Of a DNA stretch of 11,485 bases, positions 1 to 6,789 are shown one piece after another (positions within the stretch are counted from its first letter, which is position 1; each line of letters opens with the position of its first letter). The notes below the pieces were generated by a model that saw only the letters and a program-made list of their open reading frames with translations, made no database searches and had not been told where the DNA came from. Both the position numbers and the translations under genes were made by a program. The DNA lies in assembly GCA_028825345.1 (NCBI GenBank), contig JAPKAJ010000060.1:1-11485 (forward strand), in the 5' to 3' direction. This stretch comes from Arenicellales bacterium (GTDB lineage Bacteria; Pseudomonadota; Gammaproteobacteria; Arenicellales; UBA868).

Positions 1-137
1 CGGTTACAGGAGTCGACCTGCGTAATGCCGCTGATGCGGTTCTTGCGGGTAGTGTCATCGCAGATGAGCAAATCCCCAGTGTCGGCTGCAGCATCAAGTG
101 GAAAGACGGCGGAGCACCGGATTACTTTCCCGCCTGA
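1..137 (+). CDS. Thioredoxin / AhpC-TSA family protein, C-terminal fragment
   Basis: Only the last 44 codons are in the window, read in the frame that starts at base 3 and stops with TGA at 135-137. The peptide ends with IPSVGCSIKWKDGG followed by APDYFPA. A PS(V/I)GC-(N/S)-IKWK-x-G ending followed by an aromatic-rich tail is typical of small cytoplasmic thioredoxin-like proteins of the AhpC/TSA superfamily in proteobacteria, where full length is about 185 residues (family knowledge). The redox-active CxxC lies in the missing N-terminal part, so activity cannot be judged. The antiporter start follows 30 bases downstream on the same strand, so the two may be co-transcribed. The assignment rests on this short C-terminal signature alone. 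Confidence 0.7.
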   Translation, partial: VTGVDLRNAADAVLAGSVIADEQIPSVGCSIKWKDGGAPDYFPA

Positions 138-167
138 ACACGTGGTCAGTGGCGCGCCCTGCAAACC

Positions 168-1337
168 ATGATTGGTGAATCAGTTCTTTTTTCGGTCTTC
201 CTGATCTTCACAGGCGCGGCCCTGTTAGCCACTGTCGCGCTGTATGCACGTCAGTCGCTGCTGATCGCCTATATCGCTCTGGGGGTACTGTGCGGCCCAT
301 CTGGCTTCGGCCTTGTCGATGATCCGTATCTGATCGAGGATATCGCCCATGTGGGCATCATTTTTCTGCTGTTTCTGCTGGGTATAGACATGTGCCCACG
401 CAAACTACTGGAGCTGATGCGCGAAGCGATTGGTGTGACGCTCGCAAGCACACTGGTGTTTGCACTCCTTGGCTACGGGATTGCCGCAGCGCTCGGGTTT
501 TCCCAGCCTGACTGCCTGCTGGTCGGCATTGCCACCACCCTTTCTAGCACCATCATCAGCCTGAAACTGCTGCCCACTACGGTGCTCCACCACCGCCACA
601 CCGGTGAAGTCATCATCAGCATTTTGCTGCTGCAGGATCTGCTGGCCATCGTTGCGTTGCTGTACCTTCACACCATGGCCGGTGGTGGAGCATCGGGACT
701 GCAAAACGCCGTTCAATTCGCTGGCCTGCCAGCGCTTTTCCTCGGCGGGCTGCTCGCGGAGCGAGTGGTACTACGGCCTCTGTTCCATCGTTTTGACAAG
801 GTTGGCGAATATGTTTTTGTACTGGCGCTGGGCTGGTGTCTGGGATTTGCCCAGCTGGCTCAAAGCCTCGGGCTTTCTTACGAGGTGGGTGCTTTTATCG
901 GCGGCATTACCCTGGCCAACAGCCCCATTGCGCCGTTCATCGCCGATAGCTTGCGTCCGCTACGCGATTTCTTCCTGGTGATGTTCTTTTTTGCGCTCGG
1001 CGCTGGTTTTAACCTGGGCAGTGCAGGTGACGTCTGGCCTGGCGCGCTGTTGCTGGCGCTGGCCGTGGTACTGGTTAAACCACTGACCTACCGGATGCTT
1101 TTCAGAAACTTTGGCGAGAGTCGCATACTGGCTGGCGAAGCTGGGGTGCGGCTGGGGCAGATGAGTGAATTCTCTTTACTGCTCGTGGCTGTGGCACTAC
1201 AAGTACAGGTGATGAGTACCAAGGCCGGGGCCTTGGTACAACTGGCCACACTGATCACTTTTGTGATCTCGTCAACCGTGGTGGTGTTTCGCTATCCCAA
1301 CCCGATCGCACTGTCCGACCGCCTGCGGCGAGACTGA
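168..1337 (+). CDS. CPA2-family (Kef-type) cation:proton antiporter, membrane domain only
   Basis: An inner-membrane transporter of 389 residues, almost entirely hydrophobic helices, expected to exchange K+ or Na+ for protons. Family marks are the N-terminal YIALGVLCGPSGFGL loop (about 35-49), FLLGIDM (about 69-75), a QD pair in a membrane helix (156-157, LLLQDLLAI), LSYEVGAFIGGITLANSP (about 236-253), and RLGQMSEFSLLLVAVA (about 328-343), which matches the Kef GQxGEF motif. Lys304 lies in a late helix. The protein stops after the transporter domain with a short RLRRD tail. It has no TrkA-N/RCK nucleotide-binding domain, unlike the roughly 600-residue KefB/KefC. No convincing Shine-Dalgarno sequence precedes ATG 168. 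The gene converges on gpmA with a 24-base gap. The transported ion cannot be read from sequence. Confidence 0.88.
   Translation: MIGESVLFSVFLIFTGAALLATVALYARQSLLIAYIALGVLCGPSGFGLVDDPYLIEDIAHVGIIFLLFLLGIDMCPRKLLELMREAIGVTLASTLVFALLGYGIAAALGFSQPDCLLVGIATTLSSTIISLKLLPTTVLHHRHTGEVIISILLLQDLLAIVALLYLHTMAGGGASGLQNAVQFAGLPALFLGGLLAERVVLRPLFHRFDKVGEYVFVLALGWCLGFAQLAQSLGLSYEVGAFIGGITLANSPIAPFIADSLRPLRDFFLVMFFFALGAGFNLGSAGDVWPGALLLALAVVLVKPLTYRMLFRNFGESRILAGEAGVRLGQMSEFSLLLVAVALQVQVMSTKAGALVQLATLITFVISSTVVVFRYPNPIALSDRLRRD
1216..1239. repeat. Perfect 11-bp inverted repeat inside the antiporter gene
   Basis: The arm GTACCAAGGCC (1216-1226) is followed by GG and then its exact reverse complement GGCCTTGGTAC (1229-1239). 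It encodes residues from about S350 to V357, near the C-terminal membrane helices. A second smaller inverted repeat, GATCAC-TTTT-GTGATC, follows at 1253-1268. Neither is followed by a T-run that would make it a classical terminator. Confidence 0.6.
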
Positions 1338-1361
1338 GCGACCCGCACCCGCGATACTGGC

Positions 1362-2105
1362 TCAAGGTTTTGAGGAAGCCTGGCTTTTAACTTCGCTAAC
1401 CGCCGCTTCGAGCACCGCTGCATCAGCGAGGTACTCATGGCCTGCGACACTCAGGTCATCGTTAAAGTGATAAACCAGCGGAAACCCAGTAGGGATGTTG
1501 TACTGCATGATCTCATCCTCACTGAGATCATCGAGAAACTTGGCCATAGCTCGCAAGCTGTTGCCATGGGCCACCACCAGTACTTTGCGATCTGATTCCA
1601 GTTGCGGCACCAGTTGCTCGTGCCACCACTGCATCACCCGTACTAGCGTATCTGCCAACGATTCGGTAGCAGGCAGGCCATCGATACCGTTGTAACGCGG
1701 GTCGTTGGCCGGATGTGATGGGTCGTTGGCCTCGAGTGCGGGTGGGCGCACGGCATACCCACGGCGCCACTTGAGTACCTGCTCATCACCGTGGCGAGCT
1801 GCGGTTTCCTTCTTGTCCAGGCCTTGCAAAGCCCCATAGTGGCGCTCATTCAGACGCCAGTCAGTCTGTACCGGCAGGGACATCTGGTTCATTTCTTCCA
1901 GAATCAATTCCAGGGTGTGGATCGAGCGTTGCAGGAAAGAGGTCATCGCGAGGTCGAAACGATAACCCTGCGCCTTCAGGGTACGCCCGGCATCCCGAGC
2001 TTCATTGACCCCTCGTTCAGATAGGTCTACGTCGACCCAGCCGGTAAAACGGTTCTGCAGATTCCAGGTGCTCTGCCCATGTCGGACCAGTACCAGCTGT
2101 TTCAT
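1362..2105 (-). CDS. gpmA: 2,3-bisphosphoglycerate-dependent phosphoglycerate mutase
   Basis: Interconverts 3- and 2-phosphoglycerate in glycolysis and gluconeogenesis in the cytoplasm, through a phosphohistidine. The 247-residue length fits the dPGM family (E. coli GpmA is 250). The catalytic signature LVRHGQSTWN places the nucleophile at His9. Arg60 (FLQRSIHT), Glu87 in LNERHYGALQG, and His180 in VVAHGNSLRA complete the expected active site. NLQNRFTGWVDVDLSERG is also typical. The start is ATG at 2103-2105, 11 bases after the rdgB stop, which makes gpmA the last gene of the minus-strand block. Its C-terminal tail is Ala/Ser-rich. A 9-bp inverted repeat (1507-1531) lies within the coding region. 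Confidence 0.97.
   Translation of the reverse strand: MKQLVLVRHGQSTWNLQNRFTGWVDVDLSERGVNEARDAGRTLKAQGYRFDLAMTSFLQRSIHTLELILEEMNQMSLPVQTDWRLNERHYGALQGLDKKETAARHGDEQVLKWRRGYAVRPPALEANDPSHPANDPRYNGIDGLPATESLADTLVRVMQWWHEQLVPQLESDRKVLVVAHGNSLRAMAKFLDDLSEDEIMQYNIPTGFPLVYHFNDDLSVAGHEYLADAAVLEAAVSEVKSQASSKP
1507..1531. repeat. 9-bp inverted repeat within gpmA
   Basis: ATGATCTCA (1507-1515), a 7-base spacer, and TGAGATCAT (1523-1531) form a perfect inverted repeat. It sits in the codons for the LSEDEIM segment near gpmA residues 194-200. It may be a chance result of codon use; no T-run accompanies it. Confidence 0.45.
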
Positions 2106-2116
2106 CTCTTATGCCC

Positions 2117-2740
2117 TCAAATTGAGTTCATGAGGGTTGCCGACTCATCTGCAACCAGCTGTGCAACCATTGCTCGCAGCGCCTGTCCACGATGGCTCAA
2201 CCTATTTTTCAGATCACTGTCGAGTTCAGCTGCGGTTTGGTTTTCCTGGGTTACCCAGAATACCGGGTCGTAGCCAAAACCATTATCACCGTGGCCCTGC
2301 TCAGCGATACTCCCCTCCCAGGTGCCCTGACAAATCAGTGGTGTGGCATCATCCGCCTGACGTAGATAGACCATCGCGCACCGGAATCGGGCTCCCCGCT
2401 GCTCGCGCGGCACCCCATCTAGTGCGCTGAGCAATTTCGCTAGGTTGTGGGCATCGGTGGCGTCACTTCCAGCAAAACGGGCCGAATGTACTCCCGGCGC
2501 ACCATCGAGCGCGTCTACTTCTAGTCCTGAGTCGTCAGCCAGAGCGGGCCGGCCGGTATACTGGGACGCATTGCGTGCTTTCAGGATCGCGTTCTCGATA
2601 AAGGTACCGCCCGTCTCATCTGCCCCAGGAACACCTAAGGACGCCTGTCCAACCACAACAAAATCGCTGGCATGCAACAGTGCGTTAATCTCCTTTAGCT
2701 TGCCGGCGTTATCCGAAGCCAGCACGATCTCCTGCTTCAC
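2117..2740 (-). CDS. rdgB: XTP/dITP diphosphatase (Ham1/RdgB family)
   Basis: Hydrolyses non-canonical purine nucleoside triphosphates (dITP, dXTP, ITP, XTP) to the monophosphate and pyrophosphate, keeping deaminated purines out of nucleic acids. The 207 residues carry the family motifs: ASDNAGKLKEI at the N-terminus (SxNxxKxxE-like substrate loop), ALADDSGLEVDALDGAPGV (about 66-84) with the metal-binding/catalytic Asp pair 69-70, GDNGFGYDPVF (about 151-161), and the C-terminal NRLSHRGQAL. The start is GTG (2738-2740), overlapping the rph stop as GTGA, so it is probably translated by coupling to rph. The rph-rdgB order is common in gammaproteobacteria. Confidence 0.96.
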   Translation of the reverse strand: MKQEIVLASDNAGKLKEINALLHASDFVVVGQASLGVPGADETGGTFIENAILKARNASQYTGRPALADDSGLEVDALDGAPGVHSARFAGSDATDAHNLAKLLSALDGVPREQRGARFRCAMVYLRQADDATPLICQGTWEGSIAEQGHGDNGFGYDPVFWVTQENQTAAELDSDLKNRLSHRGQALRAMVAQLVADESATLMNSI

Positions 2741-3465
2741 GGCAGAGGAGTCTCACGGGCAACACGCTGCAACAGCAGCAGTTCATCGATACCCTTTTTT
2801 GCCAAAGTAGTCATGGCCTGCATCTGTGCTTCACTGAAGGGCTCGTGCTCGGCCGTTCCCTGCACTTCGATAAAACACCCCGCGTCATTCATGACAAAGT
2901 TCATGTCGGTATCAGCGCTGCTATCCTCAACGTAGTCCAAATCCAGTAAGGCCACACCGTCGTGCAATCCAACCGAGACCGAAGCCACCTGCTGCAGCGG
3001 CACCGGTTTTTTTAGCGCGCCATTTCGTTCCAAGCTGTCCAAGGCGTCCGCGAGCGCTACCCAGGCACCGGTGATCGACGCTGTGCGCGTGCCGCCATCA
3101 GCCTGTAACACATCGCAATCCAGCGTGATGGTACGCTCGCCCAGCGCACCCAGGTCCAACGATGCGCGCAGGGAGCGACCGATAAGACGCTGAATTTCGA
3201 GGGTCCGCCCACCCTGTTTTCCCCGAGCCGCTTCGCGGGACATTCGTTCACCGGTCGCCCGCGGCAGCATGCCGTATTCTGCGGTGACCCAGCCTTGTTC
3301 TGAACCCCGCAGAAAACGCGGCACCCGCTGTTCCACACTGGCCATGCACAATACGCGCGTATGGCCAAATTCAACCAGCACTGAACCCTCGGCGTGACGG
3401 CTGAAAGATCGCGTGAACCTGATCGGCCTTAGTTCATCAGTGCCCCTGTCATCGGCTCTTTTCAT
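2737..3465 (-). CDS. rph: Ribonuclease PH
   Basis: A phosphate-dependent 3'-5' exoribonuclease that trims tRNA precursors. From ATG 3465 it has 242 residues (E. coli homologue 238). Signatures are ELRPIRFTRSFSRHAEGSVL, ITAEYGMLPRAT-like (WVTAEYGMLPRATGERM), RGKQGGRTLEIQRLIGRSL (about 81-99), the phosphate-binding QADGGTRTASITGA (about 121-134), and the metal/catalytic LDYVEDSSADTDMN segment (about 177-190). I prefer ATG 3465 over the upstream in-frame GTG at 3474. AAGGTGA (3471-3477 read on minus) makes a good ribosome binding site five bases before the ATG, and the GTG itself falls inside that site. The stop overlaps the rdgB GTG start by four bases. A gap of 52 bases separates it from the Nudix gene upstream. 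Confidence 0.97.
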   Translation of the reverse strand: MKRADDRGTDELRPIRFTRSFSRHAEGSVLVEFGHTRVLCMASVEQRVPRFLRGSEQGWVTAEYGMLPRATGERMSREAARGKQGGRTLEIQRLIGRSLRASLDLGALGERTITLDCDVLQADGGTRTASITGAWVALADALDSLERNGALKKPVPLQQVASVSVGLHDGVALLDLDYVEDSSADTDMNFVMNDAGCFIEVQGTAEHEPFSEAQMQAMTTLAKKGIDELLLLQRVARETPLP

Positions 3466-3470
3466 TAACG

Positions 3471-3477
3471 TCACCTT
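3471..3477 (-). promoter_or_regulatory. Ribosome binding site of rph
   Basis: On the minus strand AAGGTGA stands five bases before ATG 3465. It decides the start in favour of this ATG over the GTG nine bases upstream. Confidence 0.6.
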
Positions 3478-3517
3478 AAAATTTGTTTGCTTTAACCCGC
3501 AACCGCGCGGTCTATTG

Positions 3518-4120
3518 TCACTCAGTCGGCAAAGTATGTCCCAGCAGGGAAAACAATTGCCACAAGAACCGGTAGGTCAGGCCCCAGATCACGCGCTCAT
3601 CTTCCTGGCCAACAAATATACCGGGGAACCACTGACCTCCGGCCTGTTCGTATCGAATCCGGGTTTGCAGGCTCGGATCCAACAAGCACGACAAAGGCAC
3701 CGAGACTACCTGTGAAACTTCATGATTGGGGGTCAGCGCGGGTACCTTGTCTACCGCGAAGACAAAGCAGGAAATCAGCATGTCCTGCGACTGGCTACCA
3801 TGCCGGCCCCGCAGGTCTCCCAGGCGGCCCACCAACTCATGCTGTCCCAGCTCCAGGCCGATCTCCTCGAGCGTCTCGCGGCGCGCCGCGTCTCCGGCAT
3901 GAAGATCACTTTCCTCGCGCCGGCCACCGGGGAAAGCCATCTGGCCCGACCAAGGATCGCCAGCACAGACCGATCGCTGGATAAAAATCATCTGAGGATC
4001 CTTTGCTGAAGGTGCGGTACCCAGGATAAGCGCAACCTCTGCCTGGCAGGGTGGCGGACTATCGACAAGTTCTGGCTGGTGGCGATCAAGCCGGTCGATT
4101 ATTGACTCAATAGGGATCAC
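3518..4120 (-). CDS. Nudix hydrolase, CoA-pyrophosphatase-like (NudL type)
   Basis: Probably cleaves CoA or related nucleotide diphosphates; the exact substrate is inferred. The 200-residue protein has FIQRS (46-50) followed by DPWSGQMAFPGG (55-66), matching the extra motif upstream of the Nudix box in CoA pyrophosphatases. The Nudix box itself follows (about 65-89), ending in ARRETLEEIGLEL with the metal-binding REx2EE. The C-terminal RVIWGLTYRFLWQL is the usual WGLT ending. An open frame continues upstream, but the start is best placed at GTG 4118-4120. This overlaps the stop of the preceding barrel-protein gene as GTGA, and a longer protein would run deep into that gene. Translation is probably coupled. 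It could be another Nudix subgroup, such as an ADP-ribose or general NDP-X hydrolase. Confidence 0.88.
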   Translation of the reverse strand: MIPIESIIDRLDRHQPELVDSPPPCQAEVALILGTAPSAKDPQMIFIQRSVCAGDPWSGQMAFPGGRREESDLHAGDAARRETLEEIGLELGQHELVGRLGDLRGRHGSQSQDMLISCFVFAVDKVPALTPNHEVSQVVSVPLSCLLDPSLQTRIRYEQAGGQWFPGIFVGQEDERVIWGLTYRFLWQLFSLLGHTLPTE

Positions 4121-4752
4121 CAGTGGATGCCACCACCTAAAACCACGCCATAACTGGATTCGCGCATAGAAGTGCCGGTAATGCTGCCGGTGTAATCGGT
4201 GATGTGATAACGCCAAGCCAAGCGCAGGGATACAAAAGGCAAGGGATCGAGCACAAGCCCGGTTTCAACTGATATTGAAGAAAGATCCTCGCGTAACCCA
4301 AGATCACCCATTTGCGGCGCCCAACCGGCTTCACCGTAGAGGTAAAGCGCGCCCAGTACGCCGATGCGGCTGTCGATGAGCACACGGGCGGCAGAGGCAT
4401 CACCTTCGATGCCAAAACGATCCTGTTCCCACCCAAGCCCGAGGGCAACATAAGTGTTATCGGTTGGGCTGACAAGACGGTATTTCAGATCGACCACGGT
4501 CTGCTCGTCCGGCGCCATGCTGACGGCATCCTCGCTGACGCGATAGAGCGCAGTGCGAAACCCCCAGCGCTGATCCAGCCACAGCTCGGCATAACCGCCG
4601 ATAGATGCCGTATCAATTGAAGCGTCGGTGTAATTATCAGTATCGACAACCCAGGTGAGCATGCCGGCCTCACCATCGATGGGTCCGAGCGCTCTCGCAG
4701 GCAAGGCGACCAACAAACCAACGATCAAAATTAGGCGTGCGGCCAATCTCAA
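4117..4752 (-). CDS. Exported outer-membrane beta-barrel-like protein, function unknown
   Basis: I do not recognise the family. From the proposed TTG start the product is 211 residues. It begins with a clean signal peptide: MRLAAR, a hydrophobic stretch LILIVGLLVALP, then ARALG with cleavage around residues 22-23. The mature part shows alternating hydrophobic/polar strands rich in Gly and aromatics (AELWLDQRW, YVALGLGWEQDRF, YLYGEAGWAP, FVSLRLAWRYHITDY). It ends GVVLGGGIHW, with the terminal aromatic typical of outer-membrane barrels. TTG 4752 is chosen because GGAG lies seven bases upstream and gives an ideal signal peptide; the in-frame GTG at 4800 lacks such a site and would add a polar 16-residue extension. 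It is the first gene of the minus-strand block and is coupled to the Nudix gene. A YfaZ- or PagL-like small barrel is possible, but no diagnostic residue is visible. Confidence 0.7.
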   Translation of the reverse strand: MRLAARLILIVGLLVALPARALGPIDGEAGMLTWVVDTDNYTDASIDTASIGGYAELWLDQRWGFRTALYRVSEDAVSMAPDEQTVVDLKYRLVSPTDNTYVALGLGWEQDRFGIEGDASAARVLIDSRIGVLGALYLYGEAGWAPQMGDLGLREDLSSISVETGLVLDPLPFVSLRLAWRYHITDYTGSITGTSMRESSYGVVLGGGIHW

Positions 4753-4756
4753 GAAA

Positions 4757-4763
4757 TCACTCC
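4757..4763 (-). promoter_or_regulatory. Ribosome binding site deciding the TTG start of the barrel protein
   Basis: The minus strand reads GGAGTGA followed by TTTC and TTG (4752). The spacing is near optimal and supports the rare TTG codon as the true start. Confidence 0.5.
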
Positions 4764-4823
4764 AACTGTAAATAGCGATGATTTTACCATCCTCTGTCAC
4801 AAAACCGATTTACCGTTCCACCG

Positions 4824-4829
4824 TATAAT
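4824..4829 (+). promoter_or_regulatory. Candidate -10 box of the hslR promoter
   Basis: A perfect TATAAT lies in the divergent intergenic region, 22 bases before the preferred hslR ATG. A start of transcription around 4835 would leave a leader of only about 15 bases. No good -35 hexamer is present at 16-18 bp spacing (the bases there are AAAACC), so an activator may be needed, or the match may be chance. A CCCGCGGG palindrome (4833-4840) follows immediately. Confidence 0.35.
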
Positions 4830-4850
4830 GGTCCCGCGGGGGTGTCTGGC

Positions 4851-5249
4851 ATGGAACACGACAATGGCGTGCGTATTGACCGCTGGCTCTGGGCGACACG
4901 ATTCTTCAAGACCCGCCGGAGCGCGGTCGTCGCGATTCGGGCAGGTCACGTACTACTCAATGAACGTCGCGTTCGACCAGCAAATACTATTCGCGTGGGC
5001 GATAGCCTGCGTGTACGCCACGAAGCCTTTGTCTATCATGTTGAGGTCCGTAGGCTGATTGAAAAACGGGTCTCAGCCCTTGCGGCCGCAAACGCCTACC
5101 TCGAAAATACACAAAGTCGTGAGAACCGACTGACCATGGCATACCAGTTGCGCCTACAGCCCCAACCCATGCGCACAAGCAAGGGGCGCCCAGACAAACG
5201 GGCACGTCGCGCATTGCAACGCCTGCGCTACGTACACGAGACGAGCTGA
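4851..5249 (+). CDS. hslR: S4-domain RNA-binding protein, heat shock protein 15 family
   Basis: Hsp15 binds 50S ribosomal subunits that carry a stalled nascent chain and helps recycle them (knowledge of the E. coli protein). The 132-residue product starts with an S4 domain: VRIDRWLWATRFFKTRRSA (about 7-25), AGHVLLNERRVRPA (about 31-44) and VGDSLRVR (about 49-56). A long basic tail follows, ending GRPDKRARRALQRLR, as in E. coli HslR, which is 133 residues long. The start could also be GTG 4842 (three codons more). ATG 4851 is preferred because a G-rich GGGGGTG lies six bases before it, while GTG 4842 has no ribosome binding site. It is the first gene of the plus-strand block, divergent from the barrel-protein gene. 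The next open frame begins five bases after its stop. Confidence 0.92.
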   Translation: MEHDNGVRIDRWLWATRFFKTRRSAVVAIRAGHVLLNERRVRPANTIRVGDSLRVRHEAFVYHVEVRRLIEKRVSALAAANAYLENTQSRENRLTMAYQLRLQPQPMRTSKGRPDKRARRALQRLRYVHETS

Positions 5250-5518
5250 GTATTGTGCGCGGCGTCATTGTTAATGACGCTGACCTGGCTGGCGCGCTGT
5301 GCTCTGGGGAGATCGGCGGAGCCCGAATCGACGCGTTGACACATAAGCCGCCGGATGATGATCACCTCTTGCTCGCGGATAACTTGCCCGATCTGGTCGT
5401 CGGCTCCCACAACGCCTGGGGCTCAGTAGAATCTCGGCAACGCCTGGCCAACGAGGTCGCTGCGTTGACCCACGACTATAAAAGCGGTGCGCCCCGTAAC
5501 AGTTCTTTGCCAGCGTGA
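5250..5518 (+). pseudogene. Remnant of a D-2-hydroxyacid dehydrogenase gene (C-terminal part only)
   Basis: An 87-codon open frame (GTG 5255 to TGA 5518) matches only the C-terminal quarter of NAD-dependent D-2-hydroxyacid dehydrogenases of the glycerate/hydroxypyruvate type. RGVIVNDADLAGALCSGEIGG equals the usual RGG(I/L)VDExAL-xxAL-xSGxLGG, and GSHNAWGSVESRQRL equals the TPHxAWxSxExRQRL motif. The substrate-binding domain and nucleotide-binding GxGxxG are absent. By family numbering the catalytic Arg (residue 2) and His (52) remain, but the residue 29 positions after the Arg, normally Glu in an EP motif, is Lys31 (THKPP). The matching part begins right after the hslR stop, as expected if a deletion joined the two genes. 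The frame still overlaps the hemW start as GTGA, so it may be translated. Enzyme activity is very unlikely. Confidence 0.72.
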
Positions 5519-6681
5519 GAGGGTTAGCGTCAGACATACCGCTTGCCCTTTACATCCACTTGCCCTGGTGCGAGAGCAAATGCCCCTACTGTGATTTCAA
5601 CTCCCACCCATTGCGTGGCGTGCTGCAGGCTGATCGCTATATCACCGCATTACTGACTGACCTTGATTCGACTGCCAGGTTCCGGGTCGGTAGATCTTTT
5701 AGCTCGGTTTTTTTCGGTGGCGGGACTCCAAGTCTTTTCAGCGCAGCCAATATTGGCTGTCTTCTAGATCGACTCGAAAGAGAACATTTGTTAGGCAATA
5801 CGCCCGAGATCACGCTGGAAGCCAACCCCGGATCAGCCGAAGTCAGCCGTTTCCGGGCCTACCGGGACTGTGGCGTTAATCGTCTGTCGATCGGGGTTCA
5901 AAGTTTCGACAATAAAGCGCTCAAAGGGCTGGGCCGTGTTCACGACGGCGCACAGGCGCGCGCAGCCTGTGCAAGTGCAAGCGCGGCGGGTTTTGACAAT
6001 TTCAATATTGACTTAATGCATGGCTTGCCAGGCCAAGATGAAAGTGGCGCGCTCGCCGACCTGGACACAGCCATCGAAGCTGAGCCCACGCACCTTTCCC
6101 TTTACCAGTTAACCATTGAACCGCATACGGCGTTTGCGGCTGATCCACCGCAACTGCCCACCGAAGAGACCGCCTGGGACATACGCTGCGCAATCGAACA
6201 ACGCGCGGCAACGGCAGGCTTTGACCACTACGAGGTCTCGGCGTTTTCTGTGCCTGACAAACGCTGTCGGCACAACCTGAACTACTGGCAATTTGGAGAC
6301 TATGTTGGTCTCGGCGCGGGAGCGCACAGCAAGATCACCCAGGCCGGTACCGTGTACCGCTGGGCAAGACCCCGTCATCCGCGTGATTATCTTGGCAAAG
6401 CCAACAGTGGCCTGGAAATCGACAATGCCGTCCCAGTGAGCCTGGATGATGTGACTTTTGAATTCCTTTTAAACGCACTACGCCTCAAAGGCGGTTTCAG
6501 CCCTGAGTTATTTGAACAGCGAACCGGGCTTGCCTGGCAGCAACTGCAGCCCGTCATAACAAAAGCCAAAACAGACGGTTTGCTTGAGAAGAGCGATGAC
6601 TGGGTTTGCACGACGACACTCGGCTGGCGTTTTCTGGATGACCTGTTGCAACGCTTTCTGGTGACGGACAAAAGTTCATAG
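5515..6681 (+). CDS. hemW: Radical SAM heme chaperone HemW
   Basis: HemW is a radical SAM protein that binds a 4Fe-4S cluster and transfers heme to target proteins. It was formerly annotated as oxygen-independent coproporphyrinogen III oxidase. The 388 residues show LYIHLPWCESKCPYCDFNSH with cluster cysteines 19, 23 and 26. CDF after the third Cys, rather than the CxC of HemN, points to HemW. Further marks are FFGGGTPSLF (67-76), LEANPGS (101-107), GVNRLSIGVQSFD (120-132), NIDLMHGLPGQ (164-174), LSLYQLTIEPHT (195-206), and RHNLNYWQFGDYVGLGAGAHS. A HemW-type C-terminal winged-helix part follows. The GTG start overlaps the stop of the dehydrogenase remnant (GTGA) and has no evident ribosome binding site, so coupling to the remnant frame may drive initiation. 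Confidence 0.94.
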   Translation: MRGLASDIPLALYIHLPWCESKCPYCDFNSHPLRGVLQADRYITALLTDLDSTARFRVGRSFSSVFFGGGTPSLFSAANIGCLLDRLEREHLLGNTPEITLEANPGSAEVSRFRAYRDCGVNRLSIGVQSFDNKALKGLGRVHDGAQARAACASASAAGFDNFNIDLMHGLPGQDESGALADLDTAIEAEPTHLSLYQLTIEPHTAFAADPPQLPTEETAWDIRCAIEQRAATAGFDHYEVSAFSVPDKRCRHNLNYWQFGDYVGLGAGAHSKITQAGTVYRWARPRHPRDYLGKANSGLEIDNAVPVSLDDVTFEFLLNALRLKGGFSPELFEQRTGLAWQQLQPVITKAKTDGLLEKSDDWVCTTTLGWRFLDDLLQRFLVTDKSS

Positions 6682-6789
6682 CTTTTGCGTGATACCATGG
6701 TTAAGTTATTCATAGGCTATGTATTGGGTTAATCTGTCACCGCCCTCGTGTCCTGTGTGCACACGGATCTCAGAAGCTGTACCGGCCCT

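Noticed and set aside
604..981. A 125-codon alternative frame inside the antiporter gene
   Set aside because: It lies wholly within a well-supported antiporter frame, has no family features and is rich in Trp/Cys/Arg as out-of-frame readings often are.
1361..1374. CTCAA-GGTT-TTGAG hairpin between the convergent antiporter and gpmA genes
   Set aside because: The stem is five base pairs with low stability and no T-run follows on either strand; it also overlaps the gpmA stop. Not called a terminator.
5515..6681. Annotation as coproporphyrinogen III dehydrogenase (HemN)
   Set aside because: The cysteine motif is CxxxCxxCDF rather than the CxxxCxxCxC of HemN, and the 388-residue length fits HemW rather than the roughly 455-residue HemN.
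6669..6687. CAAAAG/CTTTTG inverted repeat over the hemW stop codon
   Set aside because: The stem is A/T-rich and weak, with no T-run after it, and hemJ follows on the same strand; probably chance.
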